NCBI RefSeq assembly: GCF_021134715.1 | Contig: NC_060021.1 | Location: 186,001 to 250,000 of the forward strand | Source of the DNA: Daphnia pulex | Lineage: Eukaryota; Arthropoda; Branchiopoda; Diplostraca; Daphniidae | Length of the DNA stretch: 64,000 nt | Reading direction: 5' to 3' | Shown: piece after piece, positions 46,076 to 58,700 of the stretch | Layout: every line of letters begins with the position of its first letter | Position numbering within the stretch: the stretch's first letter is position 1 | The notes under the pieces: model-generated | Database searches by the model: none | What the model was told of the DNA's origin: nothing | The model's input: only the letters and a program-made list of their open reading frames with translations | Program-made: the position numbers and the translations under genes

Positions 46076-49042
46076 ATGACTATTTACATTCTAGTGGCTC
46101 TACTGTCGGCCAGTTTCGTCACCATCTACGGTAAGAAAAATACGATAAAATAAAACTATAAACAATTTCACCGAGAAAGTGACGAGCTTTCTAATAGACT
46201 TTTTTATCTTTTCTGAAATATTTTGAGTTTTAAAAAAGAGTTATTTGATATTTGTGAAAATATGTCGAGTCAAGTGTGACCTAGATTCGCTTGTTCCATG
46301 TCTAGTAGTAGTAGTAGATGTGCTATCGTTTTTCTTGTATTTCTAAGGCCAGAGGCGAGTTGTTGATCGCCTGACCCCGATAGACATATTTGCGGGTTGT
46401 TTTTTTAATGCTGATTTTTCAATTTTACGCAGGCAACCCGTTGGACCAGCCATTGCCACTCAATTCCGACTTTTGGGAGAACAAATCGCAATACTATTCG
46501 CACGGAACATCCAGTGACGAAGATGTCCGATTGGCTGAAGAAGTCGTCGCCCATCGACTCCAATTAAAACACGACGACAAGAGTCGACGATTAGAAGCTC
46601 AACTGGAACTTATCGCTCCGGTGGTGGACAAGGCCGAGCGCAAATGGGCCGAACTGGTCGACGATGTGGACCATTTGAATTTCACGGCTATCGAATGGGA
46701 AATTGAAAACGAATTGCCCGAGCCCAACGACCGCACTTGGCGTAAAGGACGTGAGCGGGGTCGAGGGGCACGTGGATTGCCGGCCTTCCTGGGCAACGCT
46801 GTCAAATTGTTCGACCTCAAACAGGTCGTCAAAGAATTGGAAACATCTGTGATGACGTCAGTTTCCTGCTCGGCTTGTAAAGCAGGTACCACTACAATCT
46901 CAAACGGGATAATATAATCTAAACCCGTTACGTCATTCCATCAACATTTCAACAGGTGTCGGTTTGCTGCAGCATTACGTCGATTCCGGCAAGTCGACGG
47001 ATGAAATCGTTCACGCCTCCACCAAACTGTGCATGAGTCTGAAAATCGAATCACGCCGAGTGTGCGAGGGCATCATCCTGGCCATGGCCGACGAAGTTGT
47101 TTTCGTCCTGTCCAGGCTCATTCTGACGGCCGATGAAATTTGCGGTTTCGTCATTGGCGACGTTTGCGCCATCCCTTACAATCCGTACCACGACTGGGAA
47201 GTGGCCCTGCCGCCCATTCCCAAACCGGCCCTCATTAGCCAACAAATGCCCAACGGCGGCGTCAGCAGCCCACCGTTGAAGGTCCTTCACCTGTCCGACA
47301 CCCATTTTGATCCGTACTATCACGAAGGAAGTACAGCCAATTGCAACGAGCCACTTTGCTGCCGGCTGACGGACGGCATTCCCGATTCGCCCACTAACGG
47401 GGCTGGACGCTGGGGTGATTACCGTAAATGCGACACGCCCAGGCACACCATCGAAAGCATGCTCCAACACATTGCCAATTACCATCAGGTTTGATTTCAT
47501 TTATTATTTTAAATTTGAATTGATTAACTTATCGATTAAAAAATTAGGATATCGATTTCATCATTTGGACGGGCGATTTGCCTCCTCACGACGTCTGGAA
47601 TCAAACACGCAACGACAATCTTTACGTTTTGCGTGAAACTGTCCGCCAATTGACCTTCTACTTTCCCAATACGCGAATTTTCCCCGCCCTGGGCAATCAT
47701 GAAAGCGCACCTGTCAACAGGTGAGTGCCTATAATAATACAAAAGTCAATATAGAGTCTTAAACAGCATTTGATGACTAGTTTCCCGCCACCCAACATCG
47801 AGGCCACTCACACGATGGATTGGCTCTACGACGAACTGGATCTCCTCTGGCGACGATGGCTGCCCGATTCCACTTCGCCCACCGTACGCAAAGGCGCCTT
47901 TTATTCGGTACTCGTCAGTCCAGGCTTCCGAATGCTTTCATTAAACATGAACTATTGCAACAACAAAAACTGGTTCGTCTGTGCTAAACTTGTTTTATCA
48001 AATGTTTGATTCGATTTAAAAAAAAACGAGTTTATTTTATTGCCACAGGTGGTTGCTGCTCAACAGCACAGATCCAGCCCAGGAGCTTCAGTGGCTCGTT
48101 TATGAACTTCAAAGTGCCGAGCTCAAAGGCGAAAAGGTGCACATTCTAGGTCACATTCCCCCTGGGCACAGCGATTGCCTCAAAGTTTGGTCTCACAATT
48201 ATTACCGAATCGTCAACAGGTATCTTATAAACATGAATTCGATAAGTGAATAATAATTTAAAACATTTTATCCGCGATAGGTACGAGGCTACCATCAGCG
48301 GCCAGTTTTTCGGCCACACTCATTTCGACGAATACGAAGTCTTTTACGACGAAGTCTACCGCGGACGGGCCTCCAGCATCGCCTACATCGGACCTTCAGT
48401 CACGCCTTATTACGGCCTCAATCCAGGCTACCGAATCTACCACGTCGACGGGTATGGAATTTCAACTATTTTTTAAAAAATTCCCGCGTGATTAAATTCA
48501 TTTGACGGTTTATTAGCAACTACGCTGGGACGTCGCGAATGGTTGTCGATCACGAAACGTGGATCATGGACCTTCAAGAAGCCAATCGGCACAATGTCGA
48601 TTCGCCACGATGGTACCGCCTTTACACGGCCCGTGAAGCTTTCCGCATGCCGTCATTGACGCCCCAAGATTGGGACCATTTGGTCCACCGGATGACCTAC
48701 GACGACAATCTCTTCCAAACTTATTACAAGTATAAAAATCCTTTTTAATTCCAATTTTGTTTTTAGACTGACAGTTTTGTCTATTGTAGGTACTATTGGA
48801 AGGCGTCACCTGTGCGGCCCAGCTGCGATGCCGATTGCAAGAAGCGGTTGCTGTGCGATCTGAAATCGGGTCGATCCAACGATCGGAAATTGACCTGCCA
48901 AGAAATCGAGGAGCGAATCGACAGCACCAAAAAGAGTTCCTCGTGGAAAACGTGGCTCTTCAATGGGTTCGCTATTTCATCCGTTTTCACTTTTTTGGGA
49001 GGATTTGGCTGGCTGGGCGACTCGGTTGGATCTTTCTTCTAA
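46076..49042 (+). CDS. Acid sphingomyelinase (sphingomyelin phosphodiesterase 1-like)
   Basis: Lysosomal or secreted zinc enzyme hydrolysing sphingomyelin to ceramide and phosphocholine. Exons: 46076-46130, 46433-46885, 46956-47488, 47548-47720, 47781-47972, 48049-48219, 48281-48451, 48517-48729, 48790-49042; 737 residues. Signal peptide 1-18; saposin-B domain about 146-230 (CSACKAGVGLL, CMSLKI...[12 protein letters not shown]). The metallophosphatase domain has metal-binding motifs [12 protein letters not shown] (about 280), [17 protein letters not shown] (about 396), LGHIPPG and [13 protein letters not shown] (about 537). The C-terminus adds a cysteine-rich region and ends in a hydrophobic stretch ([21 protein letters not shown]-like), which could be a GPI signal or membrane anchor. 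Confidence 0.96.
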
Positions 49043-50030
49043 AAAATAATCTTCCAATTGCCTCATTTCGGTCGACATCTGCGGGAATCTGTTTTTTTAA
49101 TTTAATTTTTCCGGTGCTGGTATTTTTCTTTTCTTCCATTTTTGAAAAATTGTTATTTCCTTGGCTGTAAGTTTATAACGCTTATATTTCAGCCCACCAG
49201 TGTGTGTACAACCATTTCTATTGTCTTGTAACGATTCTCAATTGATTGGACAGAGTTTCAGTGTTGGCACTTGGTTTCACCTTACCACATCTGCCAGCCC
49301 TATTCGGTTGATCATCAGAGAGAGCCTTTCCGTCTGGATTTTGTTGAAAGTGATACTCGACTTTTTTTCGTACCATATTAAAAAGAGGAAACAAATTCCA
49401 TTTTCTACCGCATATTATTGTTGCCCGTGTACATAAATTAAAAAATGATGAAAAAAACAAATTAAAAAATTATTGAATCGTGTTTCCCATCATAATATGG
49501 CATTCTGTATTTATTCACGATTATTATATTTGGCATCAACACATGAGTATAGACACATACTTAAAAGAGGGAGAGCATTATTATGTTTCCAAAGAAAGTT
49601 GTTCGGTAAATTTGTTTGAAAAGAGTATAGCGCCAAGGCACGAAAGAGAAATGCCAATTTCTGTTGGAATGAGAAGGTTGTTGGTCTTCTTTGCAAAGTT
49701 TTTTAAAAAGGCAGTTTCGGATGAGCAAAATGGCGATTGAGCAATTGATAAAAAGGAAAGAAATTTTTTTTCATGACAGATAAAATCACGCTCTCTGAAG
49801 TTTGGTACCAAACCGAAATAGAAATTAAATATAGTATAAACAAAAGAGGACACAATAAGAAAAATAATTTGCAATGTAAAAACCAATGTACAAAAAGAGT
49901 ATTTTCCTTAAAAAGAAAAGACCGGGCCGTGTGCGATTCGGGCGAGCTCAAATAAATTGAAAAAATAGGACAGACAAGAATGAAGGAGAAAATAAACAAA
50001 AATAAAAACATTTTGAAGAGGAACAATTTC
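49043..50030. other. 3' regions between convergent genes
   Basis: 988 bases between the sphingomyelinase and F-box gene stops. T-rich then A-rich, as expected for opposing 3' UTRs. No gene. Confidence 0.5.
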
Positions 50031-50942
50031 TCATCTGTGAGTTGCAAACAGTTTCGCTTTCGTAACGGGCCGACTACTTCCGATTTTACGCCCGGAACGT
50101 TGAGAACAGCGTTGACATTCCACCAATTTGGGATGATGGAGCCGGACGGCGATGAGGCTACGGCAAGTGTGACAATTTGTGACGCAATGATGTTCAGACA
50201 ATGTCCTGGTCATACCAATCAGTGTCTGAAGCTGGCGAGGAATGCTGTTCATGTCGACGCTTTCCAACGGAGACGGGACCGTCCAGACGACTCCACTCTG
50301 CGTTAGAGGCATCACATTTTGAATGGGGCGGAGGACTCCTCCATAAGGCCGGCCGTCGTTGTTGTGGCTCAACGTCGTTCGATTCTCACCGTTTTGCTGG
50401 GTGCAAATGAGAAATTTCGACAGCCGTTTGAGGCAAGATTGATCATCACATACAGCTCCACAATATTCATCTGAAACTTGACAGAGCCTCATGAGATCTT
50501 CATCGCCAAGGTACATCAGGATTCTTTGGATGGAGGGTGTACAGCGACTTCTGATCAAGCAACTCAGAACGTCATTTGGACACTCGGTGGAATCTTGATC
50601 AAGGGCAGTTGTCCCCCTGTTGAGAGGAACCCGATCTTCTGTGAAACTTGACCTGCTTGACGAAACTGATTGAACAGGAGTATCTAGCACTGGGTCTAAA
50701 TTGGATGTTGTGTAGGGTAAAATTGAGTCTTCGGTGAGTGGAGTGCTGCAATAAAGGCGTGATGATGAATCTGAGACATCTGACGATGGAGTGAAAGAGT
50801 TGGTTAATGAGGCAAAGCTGGACTGGTAGCCAGAATCTGCTGTCCGATTAAGAGAACTCTCATGAAGTCTCGAGAAACTGCTCATCATCAGTGGTGTAAG
50901 CCTAGGGTTGCCCCTCACACTGCCAGGATATCTTCCAGTCAT
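50031..50942 (-). CDS. F-box protein resembling FBXO5/FBXO43 (EMI/Rca1)
   Basis: 303 residues from the ATG at 50942, which lies two bases after an acceptor (TTGTCACATTAG), so an untranslated first exon is likely upstream. The Ser-rich N-terminus contains TADSGYQSSF, like the DSGxxS beta-TrCP degron of EMI proteins. An F-box-like helix set follows (IQRILMYLGDEDLMRLCQVS), then a C-terminal cysteine cluster (CVTNCHTC...VECQRC) that matches only half of the EMI zinc-binding region. EMI proteins inhibit the APC/C. The short ZBR and absent RL tail make the assignment tentative. It could be another F-box protein. Confidence 0.55.
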   Translation of the reverse strand: MTGRYPGSVRGNPRLTPLMMSSFSRLHESSLNRTADSGYQSSFASLTNSFTPSSDVSDSSSRLYCSTPLTEDSILPYTTSNLDPVLDTPVQSVSSSRSSFTEDRVPLNRGTTALDQDSTECPNDVLSCLIRSRCTPSIQRILMYLGDEDLMRLCQVSDEYCGAVCDDQSCLKRLSKFLICTQQNGENRTTLSHNNDGRPYGGVLRPIQNVMPLTQSGVVWTVPSPLESVDMNSIPRQLQTLIGMTRTLSEHHCVTNCHTCRSLIAVRLHHPKLVECQRCSQRSGRKIGSSRPVTKAKLFATHR

Positions 50943-52753
50943 TTCTAATGTGACAAATAATGGACAATAATGGAAATTATTCAACAATTTTGAACAAATT
51001 TGAAAATTTCAGTCAAAATGGCAGTTAACATTCGTTACAAAAAGGCAGTTGGTGTGACGACCTTGGAAACATGGGTTTGAATAATTTAAAGTTTATAAAG
51101 TGATAAACTTACTGTGTTTTAAAAAGAGCCAAGTATTAGTTCTTGGTCAGCTTTTGCTCGTGTATCTAAGACATGTGAATTAATATTCTATAAAATTGCC
51201 TCACACCGATAACGTGACGTGAGGCACTGAGCGTCGACAGCAGTTTGGACTGTTTGGTTTTGAATTCGAAATAAGCCCAACGGTATCCTAGAGGGGGTTA
51301 CTGGTTAGCGTTGCCATATTTATCAAATGTTGCTTACTTTTTTCTTTTACGTCTTTCAACGTGCATTTTTCTCTGCACTTCTTTTTATTTTCGTAAAATA
51401 AATTAAAGAAAACAGTGTTAATTTTTGGTAATTTAACAAGTAGGCCGTAAACGTTTATTATTTTCTAGCGTTTTCAACGGTTTATGCATCTGGATTTTAT
51501 ACTCGAGTCGAGTGTCAAGAAAGTTAACGCTATTTTCGAAACTATTTGAATTCTTGGAATTTTGTCAAATTGGAAGTCGGTATTTCCGCAGTATTTTCGT
51601 ATGAAATTTTTGCAAATAACGGTTGTAAACAACTAAATGTTATTTTTTAAGAAATCCTTGTGTAGTTTGGCCACAAATAGCAGAGTCCACCACTACTAGC
51701 GTGATCTTTATCTGCGGCTAACAGAAAATATTTTTTTCCATTTTTCTATCCCGTTTTTCTTGTTTTTTTTGTTTTCTACAAGAGTCTGACACGACGACCG
51801 TTAGATGGCGAGGATCAAAAACTAATTTCATCACTAATAGATGGCGTCTGTCCCAAAATGATAAATAATTCCCCTCCCCCAACTCCCCCCCTTTTTTCTT
51901 TTACCGTGAAAAGTGCGCGGTGATTCCCAACAAACCTCCTTCCCATCCTTTTCCGCCTCCTACTCGTAGCGGAAGAGGAGGGGGGGAAAACTACGCAGTT
52001 AAAAAGTGTCTTGAGGGGGAAGGGGTGCTATCGAGTGGAGTGGGTGGGTGACTGGGTGAATGAATAAGGCTTTCCTCTGACTCAGTGCCAACACACATAC
52101 GTTCTTCTTCCACACACATATCCCAACGCGTATACATATTTATATATAAATTGTTCATTTCTCTGCTCTGTTGTTTCATATGAGAAAAATGTCGAAATTT
52201 ATTTAACGAGCAGCACATCCTTTTTGGCTGAACTTTCGTCACGACGTGGTGGCTGCTGCTGGTCAGATATAATAAAAAGAGATTTTCGGTTAAAAGGAAA
52301 AACAGTCAAGTGACGTACTACTAGGCTGTGGCCTGTGGGCTGGGGAAAATACCACCGGTGAATGGTCGCCCATGTTATATACACTCCTCCTCTCCCTTTA
52401 TCCTCTCATTCGTTTCACACACGAAAGGAAGAAGAAAGAGGAGAGAGAACTGAGAGAGGGGCTATCCCTTTTGGCGTTTCAAAACAAAATCCCCCAAAAA
52501 GTTTCGTTTCCCCAGTTAGACGGGAGCATCTCACCCGGTTGGACTCGTTGAAATTTTGCGCTATACCTATTTTTGAGTGTGTGTTTTAATTTCATCAAGT
52601 TTTTTAATTCAACATAAAAGAGTTTTGTTTGGTGTGTCATGTGACTGTTAATCAATTTTCGACAATGGCCATGGGGATAAGATAGTCGCCGAAGAAAACA
52701 TTTTTGTTTTTACATTTTTAAGTAGACAAAAATTGTGTCTCCCAACACCTGTC
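50943..52753. promoter_or_regulatory. Divergent intergenic region between the F-box gene and Schnurri
   Basis: 1.8 kb between divergent genes. Contains two TAGATGGCG motifs (51801-51809 and 51837-51846), one preceded by CCGT. Pyrimidine-rich tracts at 51870-51960 and 52380-52500 precede the Schnurri first exon. No coding sequence. Confidence 0.45.
51798..51811 (+). promoter_or_regulatory. CTCF-like motif CCGTTAGATGGCGA
   Basis: Shares CCGTTAGATGGC with 18327. A second TAGATGGCG lies 37 bases downstream. Confidence 0.35.
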
Positions 52754-55700
52754 ATGCCACGACGGAGAGGATCGACCAACGCTGGACGTCGTACCACCAG
52801 TAAGTTTTTTTAAATTATCTATTTCCAACGTCACCTATCGAATCTATTTGCAATGACGTCACTTGAAATTGAACTAGTAGACGCTTTAAAGAATTTCTGG
52901 AAACTTGGTTTCAACCAGTTCAATCGTTAACTTTTTGTGTATATTTATTTTTATTTTGAGAAGAGTCGCCACGATGAGTCGTGTATGTGAATGGTTGAAT
53001 TCCCACCCACCCACCCACCTCCTACAAGGTTGGCACAGTGCCGGCCACCAGACCCTCTCCAGACTGCATCCTCCTCCCACCCTCGGCATCACCCACCGTC
53101 GTTTACTTGTCCGCTTTTTTTATTCCTGTTTTTCTCACGAAAAATTGATAACGATTAGTCCCGATAACATTTTTAATGCAACTAGTATGAAAAATAATTT
53201 TTAGTTGAAAATAATATTTAAAAAATGGAATAGATTCGAGTTGAGGAATCCCCCGCAGTTTTTCGGTTGGTTGGTGGCAGCACTGGGCGTCCTTGAACGA
53301 GTACGTCCGAACCCATAGACAAAAATTGTCGTTGGACGACGACGACAAGGAAACGCACACAACTTGTATTTTGTGTGTCGGGGAATTCAAGTGCCCTGAA
53401 TTTATAATCAGAATGATTTCTCCTTAAAACTCGTGCGGTCAGACATTAAAAAAAAGATTGGGCGCCAGACGAAATTGGCAGTTGTCAAAATGGCGCCGAC
53501 GACGTACGACGGAGAATGTGCGGGCAAATGGCCAAAACGTCGAAAAAGATTGTCGTCGTTTGCTACTCTCAACTTGTGAGAAAAGAAAAGCCCCAACATG
53601 GGGTTTCTCATATTATTATTTTGTAGGCCTCCTTTTTCTACGAAATTCCGTCCAGCACACACACACACACCTGATGTCGGAATGTTGTGGAAAGAAGAAG
53701 GAAGAAAAATAAAAAAGATAAAGGAAAAAAGATGGCGGTAGCCACCAGGCCACCACGTTAGGGGGGGATAGCCCGGGTGGGTTCGCGCAAGGGTTTCCCT
53801 CCCACCACACCAGCCTTGCCTTCAACCTTGACAGCCTCCGGGGGGAATTGGACTCTGTTCTCTCATTGGTTTAAAACGATCAGCAAAAGATTGGGAGGAA
53901 TGCGCGCGCCCTCCCCTTTTTCCCGCCGACAGCCACGTCTCCCCCCCCCCATTCACCGTGGTGGCGCGCGATGTTGCCACTTTGCCCGTAATTTTAATTT
54001 CAAAAAAAGATGACGGAATTGATAATGAAAAATCAATCACACACACACACATACGCCGAGGTCATTTTATATAATCTGTAAACGACATTTCTCTCATATC
54101 ATCTTGACGCAAGTTATTGGACTTTGATTGCATAGGAAAAGTTAAAAGCCGCTGCTGTTTTGGTTTGGCTGGGGTCGCCCCTAGTCTATTTTCTGGTTCT
54201 AACGGATCCGTCCAAAAGTGTCTGGTTTTGGCTCGTATATTTTAGGGCTTTTGTGTTGTATTCAATGGAGAATGAGGAGGAGGGTGGTAGAAGGAGGAGG
54301 TTGTTGTGTGACTACATTCCATTTTGACTGCTGTTCTCCGCAGACCCGCCATTGAGGCGCCAACGCGTTACCCTGCCGACAGTCTCATCTTCTTTTCCCT
54401 CAAAAAATATTATTAGATTTAAATTAATTCATAATCAAACACAATCGGGTTATTATATTATTTGGTCGTTTTATTTTATTTAAAAAAAGAACAAATGGCG
54501 TAGTTGTAACACACACAAGTGGGTGAATTTAGTCATCCGGTCAAATACCTTGAGGGCATTAGCCAGAAGGAGAAAGGGGCCACATCGTCGTCAACTCTGT
54601 AAATAAACAAAGTGCAACTGCGGATGGAGGAATGGAATGTGACCTTGCCAAACAGGTCATCCGGCAAGAGCCCCCGTTGTCAAGGTTTCCTTCTCACCTC
54701 AAGGCTCTTTTCACCTGTCTCTCCTCTTTTATCCCCCCCCCCATTCTTATACCCACCACCACTTGATGATTCAATTCAATGGGATTTCCCTCACACACTA
54801 AGAATTAACATTTTTCCTATTTTATTTTGGACATTCTCGCAGTTGACGATGGACGTTGCAACGGCAATAATAAGAAACCCATGGCGCCTATCCGAGCTGC
54901 CAAAGTCACGGCACCCGCCGTCTCACCGTCACAATCAGGTACAATCATTTGAAAATCTAAATTCCATTATCAGCTCTTATCTAATCTTTAATTCTTTTAT
55001 TTTTAAATATAAAGTCAACGAAGCTACTCCGGAAGCCACTCAATCCAGCGATCTTGGCTATTTGCACAAGAAATTCAAAAAAGTAGCCGCCACTTTTTCA
55101 ACTACTCCGGAACCGGCTCTTCCGGTGGCGGCTGATCCCCCGACGGATGAATCATGTGCTGTTGTTGTTGTTGATCCAGCCAAAAAGGAGGAACAACAAC
55201 CCGATAGCAATGGCTCGTCGAAATCTTCCAGTAAAGGTGGCCGGTATGTTTGTCACTACTGCCAACACGCCTGCGCAAAGCCCAGCGTCCTGGAAAAACA
55301 CATCCGGGCGCACACAAACGAACGGCCCTACCCGTGCGTTCCGTGCGGATTTGCTTTCAAAACCAAAAGTAACCTCTACAAACACTGCAAGTCACGCACA
55401 CACGTTCTCAAATTGGAAGAAAACGGAACGGCCCATCCGCAGTTAACTGGATCAGCCGGAATCATCATCGATCCGGTCGAAGGCGGAAGTGACGATACTT
55501 CAGACGACAATGTTATGCTCGACGACAGTGACGAAGGAGAGCCACTGGTTGTTGTTGTTCCGCCACAGCCGGCCGAAATCATCGTGTCCGTTTCATCCGC
55601 ACCATCCACTCCGGAGAAATTCAAAACGCCGTACAAACCCAAATTTCATAATTTAAAAAGTTCAGACGACATTTTAGAAACTCCACCGACCACCGATGAA

Positions 55701-58700
55701 GGACGGCCCAGCCCTGGATTCCTGCACGAAAGGATCAGTCAAATCATCAGCAAGAATCAAGCCATTGTCGAAACGCTGGATCCGATTTGGCCCAGGCGAT
55801 ATGTCCGCCAATCCAGTCGAGACAATAAAGAAACGGCCAAAAGTCCCCGGCCGGACATTGTCATTTCATCTCCATCAATCAAGAAATCCGGTCTAGCCGG
55901 AAGAGAAAGAAGTTGCAGTTTAAGTTTGGTTCCGCATGCGGATCAGACGACCGACTCGATGGTTCTGGCCGTCCCCCCGTCTGTTGCTCCATCGTCTACC
56001 CACCGACTGTTGCAAGAGGATGAAAATCAGAGGAAGAGATGCTACTCGGAAGGTCCAGCCGTCACGGAAATTCGCCATTCCGTCCGGAATTTATTGCAAC
56101 AGTCTCCCAAGCCGCCGCGAACGGACGTTTTCAATCCGCAAAATCCGGAAGGTTCCATCATTAAGGATATTTTGTTAAAAAGTCGCGGATTACTTCCGGC
56201 CAACTGCGAGGCTAAAGAATCGGCGGTGGCCGTAGTCGATCCGCCAACGAAAATGTCATCGTCATTCACCGTGAGTGCTCTACTGAATCCGTCCACGACC
56301 CGTGCCAAACCCACGGTCGAATTTCCCCATCCACATATCAGTTTAGAACCGGCGGATGATCCGGCAGAACGGCCGCCATCAAAACGATCCAAGATTTCAG
56401 ACGTTCCGCAATCCGCTCCATTTCCACGTCCGCCAGTCGATCCTGAAATGATCCGATCAACATCGTCGTCTTCTTTTGTCTCCGATCGAATCCGGACGTC
56501 GCTTCCGCTTTTCGGAGGTGAAGTGGAGATCCATGATGGTCCCCAGAGGACAGTGTTGCGAATCGATCCAGCGGGTTATGTTGAATCTAATCGATCCAAC
56601 GGCCAATCTACTGCAACCACCGAGTCGCCGTCCTCGGTTGTCGTGACAAAAGTGTCGAATTTAAATAATTCCGGTGGTTTGTTTCGTCTGCAACCGCAGG
56701 AATCCCGCATTTCCGTTTTCCCCGTCATGAAAACCGCCGAAACCAAATCCGGCGGTGATCCAGCCCGTGGCGTCATCATTCATCAACCTTCCGTGCCTTA
56801 TATTCCGGGAATTCCCGGCCCCTACAGTTCAAGCGGATGGCTTCCGGCTTCCACCATGACGTCTGTCACCGTTTCCTACACCACCACGGCGTGTACCAGC
56901 CAATCAACAACAACATCACAACGTCCGGTTCCATCGATTACGGTGCATCCGCCAGCCGCTAGTCTCCTACAACCTCCGCACCCGGAAGAGCGAACGGATA
57001 GCGGATTCGACGATGAAGATCCATCCACTCAGGCGTCACCCAAATTCCTTCGCCCCAATTCTTTATCGTTGCAGCCGGGCACGTTCAATTTGAAAAAGAG
57101 CAACATGGCCGGCCTGGATCCCCAGAGCGGACAACCCAACATGCTGTGCGTTTCGGGAGCCGGAATGACGCTCATCAGTCCCGAGACGCCTCGTCCGCGC
57201 AAGCTATTTCGCCAGTTATATCTCAACGGCCACGCCTACACTTATTTGGGCCTCAAATGCTCGACCAGGGTCTATTTTTGTTGCCTGTCCCGAGCCCAGC
57301 CCATGTACGTCCCGCATCATCCCAAATTGTCCATGTATTCGCAATGGAAGACGAGAGCTCCAGCCTCAGCCGGCCCGCCGGGATTGGAAGCCTCCAGCCC
57401 GACCCAAACCATGTCCCTTTACGATTCCAGACAACGCCCGACGACTTGTACGACGGCCCAATCGACCGATCACGGCCGGATGATTTTGACTCATTCGTCT
57501 TATTGGACCAATCGCGACAGACCCACAACGACGCATTTCAAATTGCAAGTGGCACCCGCCGCCCAGGACGTCGTTCACATTGAAATTCCTCCTGCTCAAT
57601 CGACTCCGGAAGAATCCCGTCCGCCGGATCAAGTCATCAGTCCAACGATCCAGACGAAACCGGTTCAACCCAAACGAGTGCGGATCTTTGCCGGCGGCTA
57701 CAAATCCACCGAAGATTACACGTACGTGAGAGGTCGAGGGCGAGGCCGTTACGTGTGCGAAGAATGCGGAATCCGCTGTAAGAAGCCATCCATGTTGAAG
57801 AAACACATCCGCACGCACACGGACCTGCGCCCTTACACTTGCCGCCAATGCAATTTCAGTTTCAAAACCAAAGGCAATTTGACCAAACACATGAAATCAA
57901 AAGCTCATCACAAAAAGTGCACCGAGCTGGGCATCGTGCCCGTCCCTACCACCGTCGACGAGGCCAACATTGACGAGGACAGTCTGGCCCGGCAGGAAAC
58001 GCTCAAAAAGATGAAACTGGCCGGCGGGTCCGGCAATGAAGGCGATTCCGATTTAGACGACGATGAAGATGAAGATGAAGATGACGAGGAAGATGAAGAA
58101 ATTGAAGGTGAAGAGGAGGAAGATGAAACGGAAGATGATCCGCCAGTGACGACTAAATTATTGCCAACTGGACAATTTGAAGATGCCACCACAGCAGCCG
58201 AACCGGTTCGTGAAGAACGTGAGCAAGAAGTGGCCAGGAGTTTACTGGATTTAGGTGTTATTGCTCCAGCTGGATGTAAACCCACGACATACCCTTACGC
58301 CAGCCATTTCCATCCGCCGGAAGAGGAACAACAACCTTCGGTTGAAATGAAGGAAGAGCCTCCAGCGCCCGTTTGTAAACAACAGCCGATGGATTTATCC
58401 ACTTCAACCGCTGCTTCATCGGCTCTTTTGGCTTCCATCTATTCGCCCATCGTGAGCGAAACGGCCGCTCGTCGATTATCTCCCGAAAATTGCGTCCAGC
58501 CGGCCACCAGCGGCATGCTGCAAGCCTACCTGACGGAAAAAGCTTTGAAGGAGGGACTGATGAAACGTCACCAGGTCAAATTGATGACTCCGCCCTCAGT
58601 CGTCGTGGAAAATCCCGTCGTCACTTTATTCCCGACTCAATCCAAATCCAGCCGCTCGGAATTCGTGGTGCCTCTGTCGTCCACTTGTCCGGCGGCCATT

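Noticed and set aside
57366-58285. Several long minus-strand frames inside Schnurri
   Set aside because: They are antisense shadows of the strongly supported Schnurri coding exon; one is only a Ser run opposite the acidic stretch.
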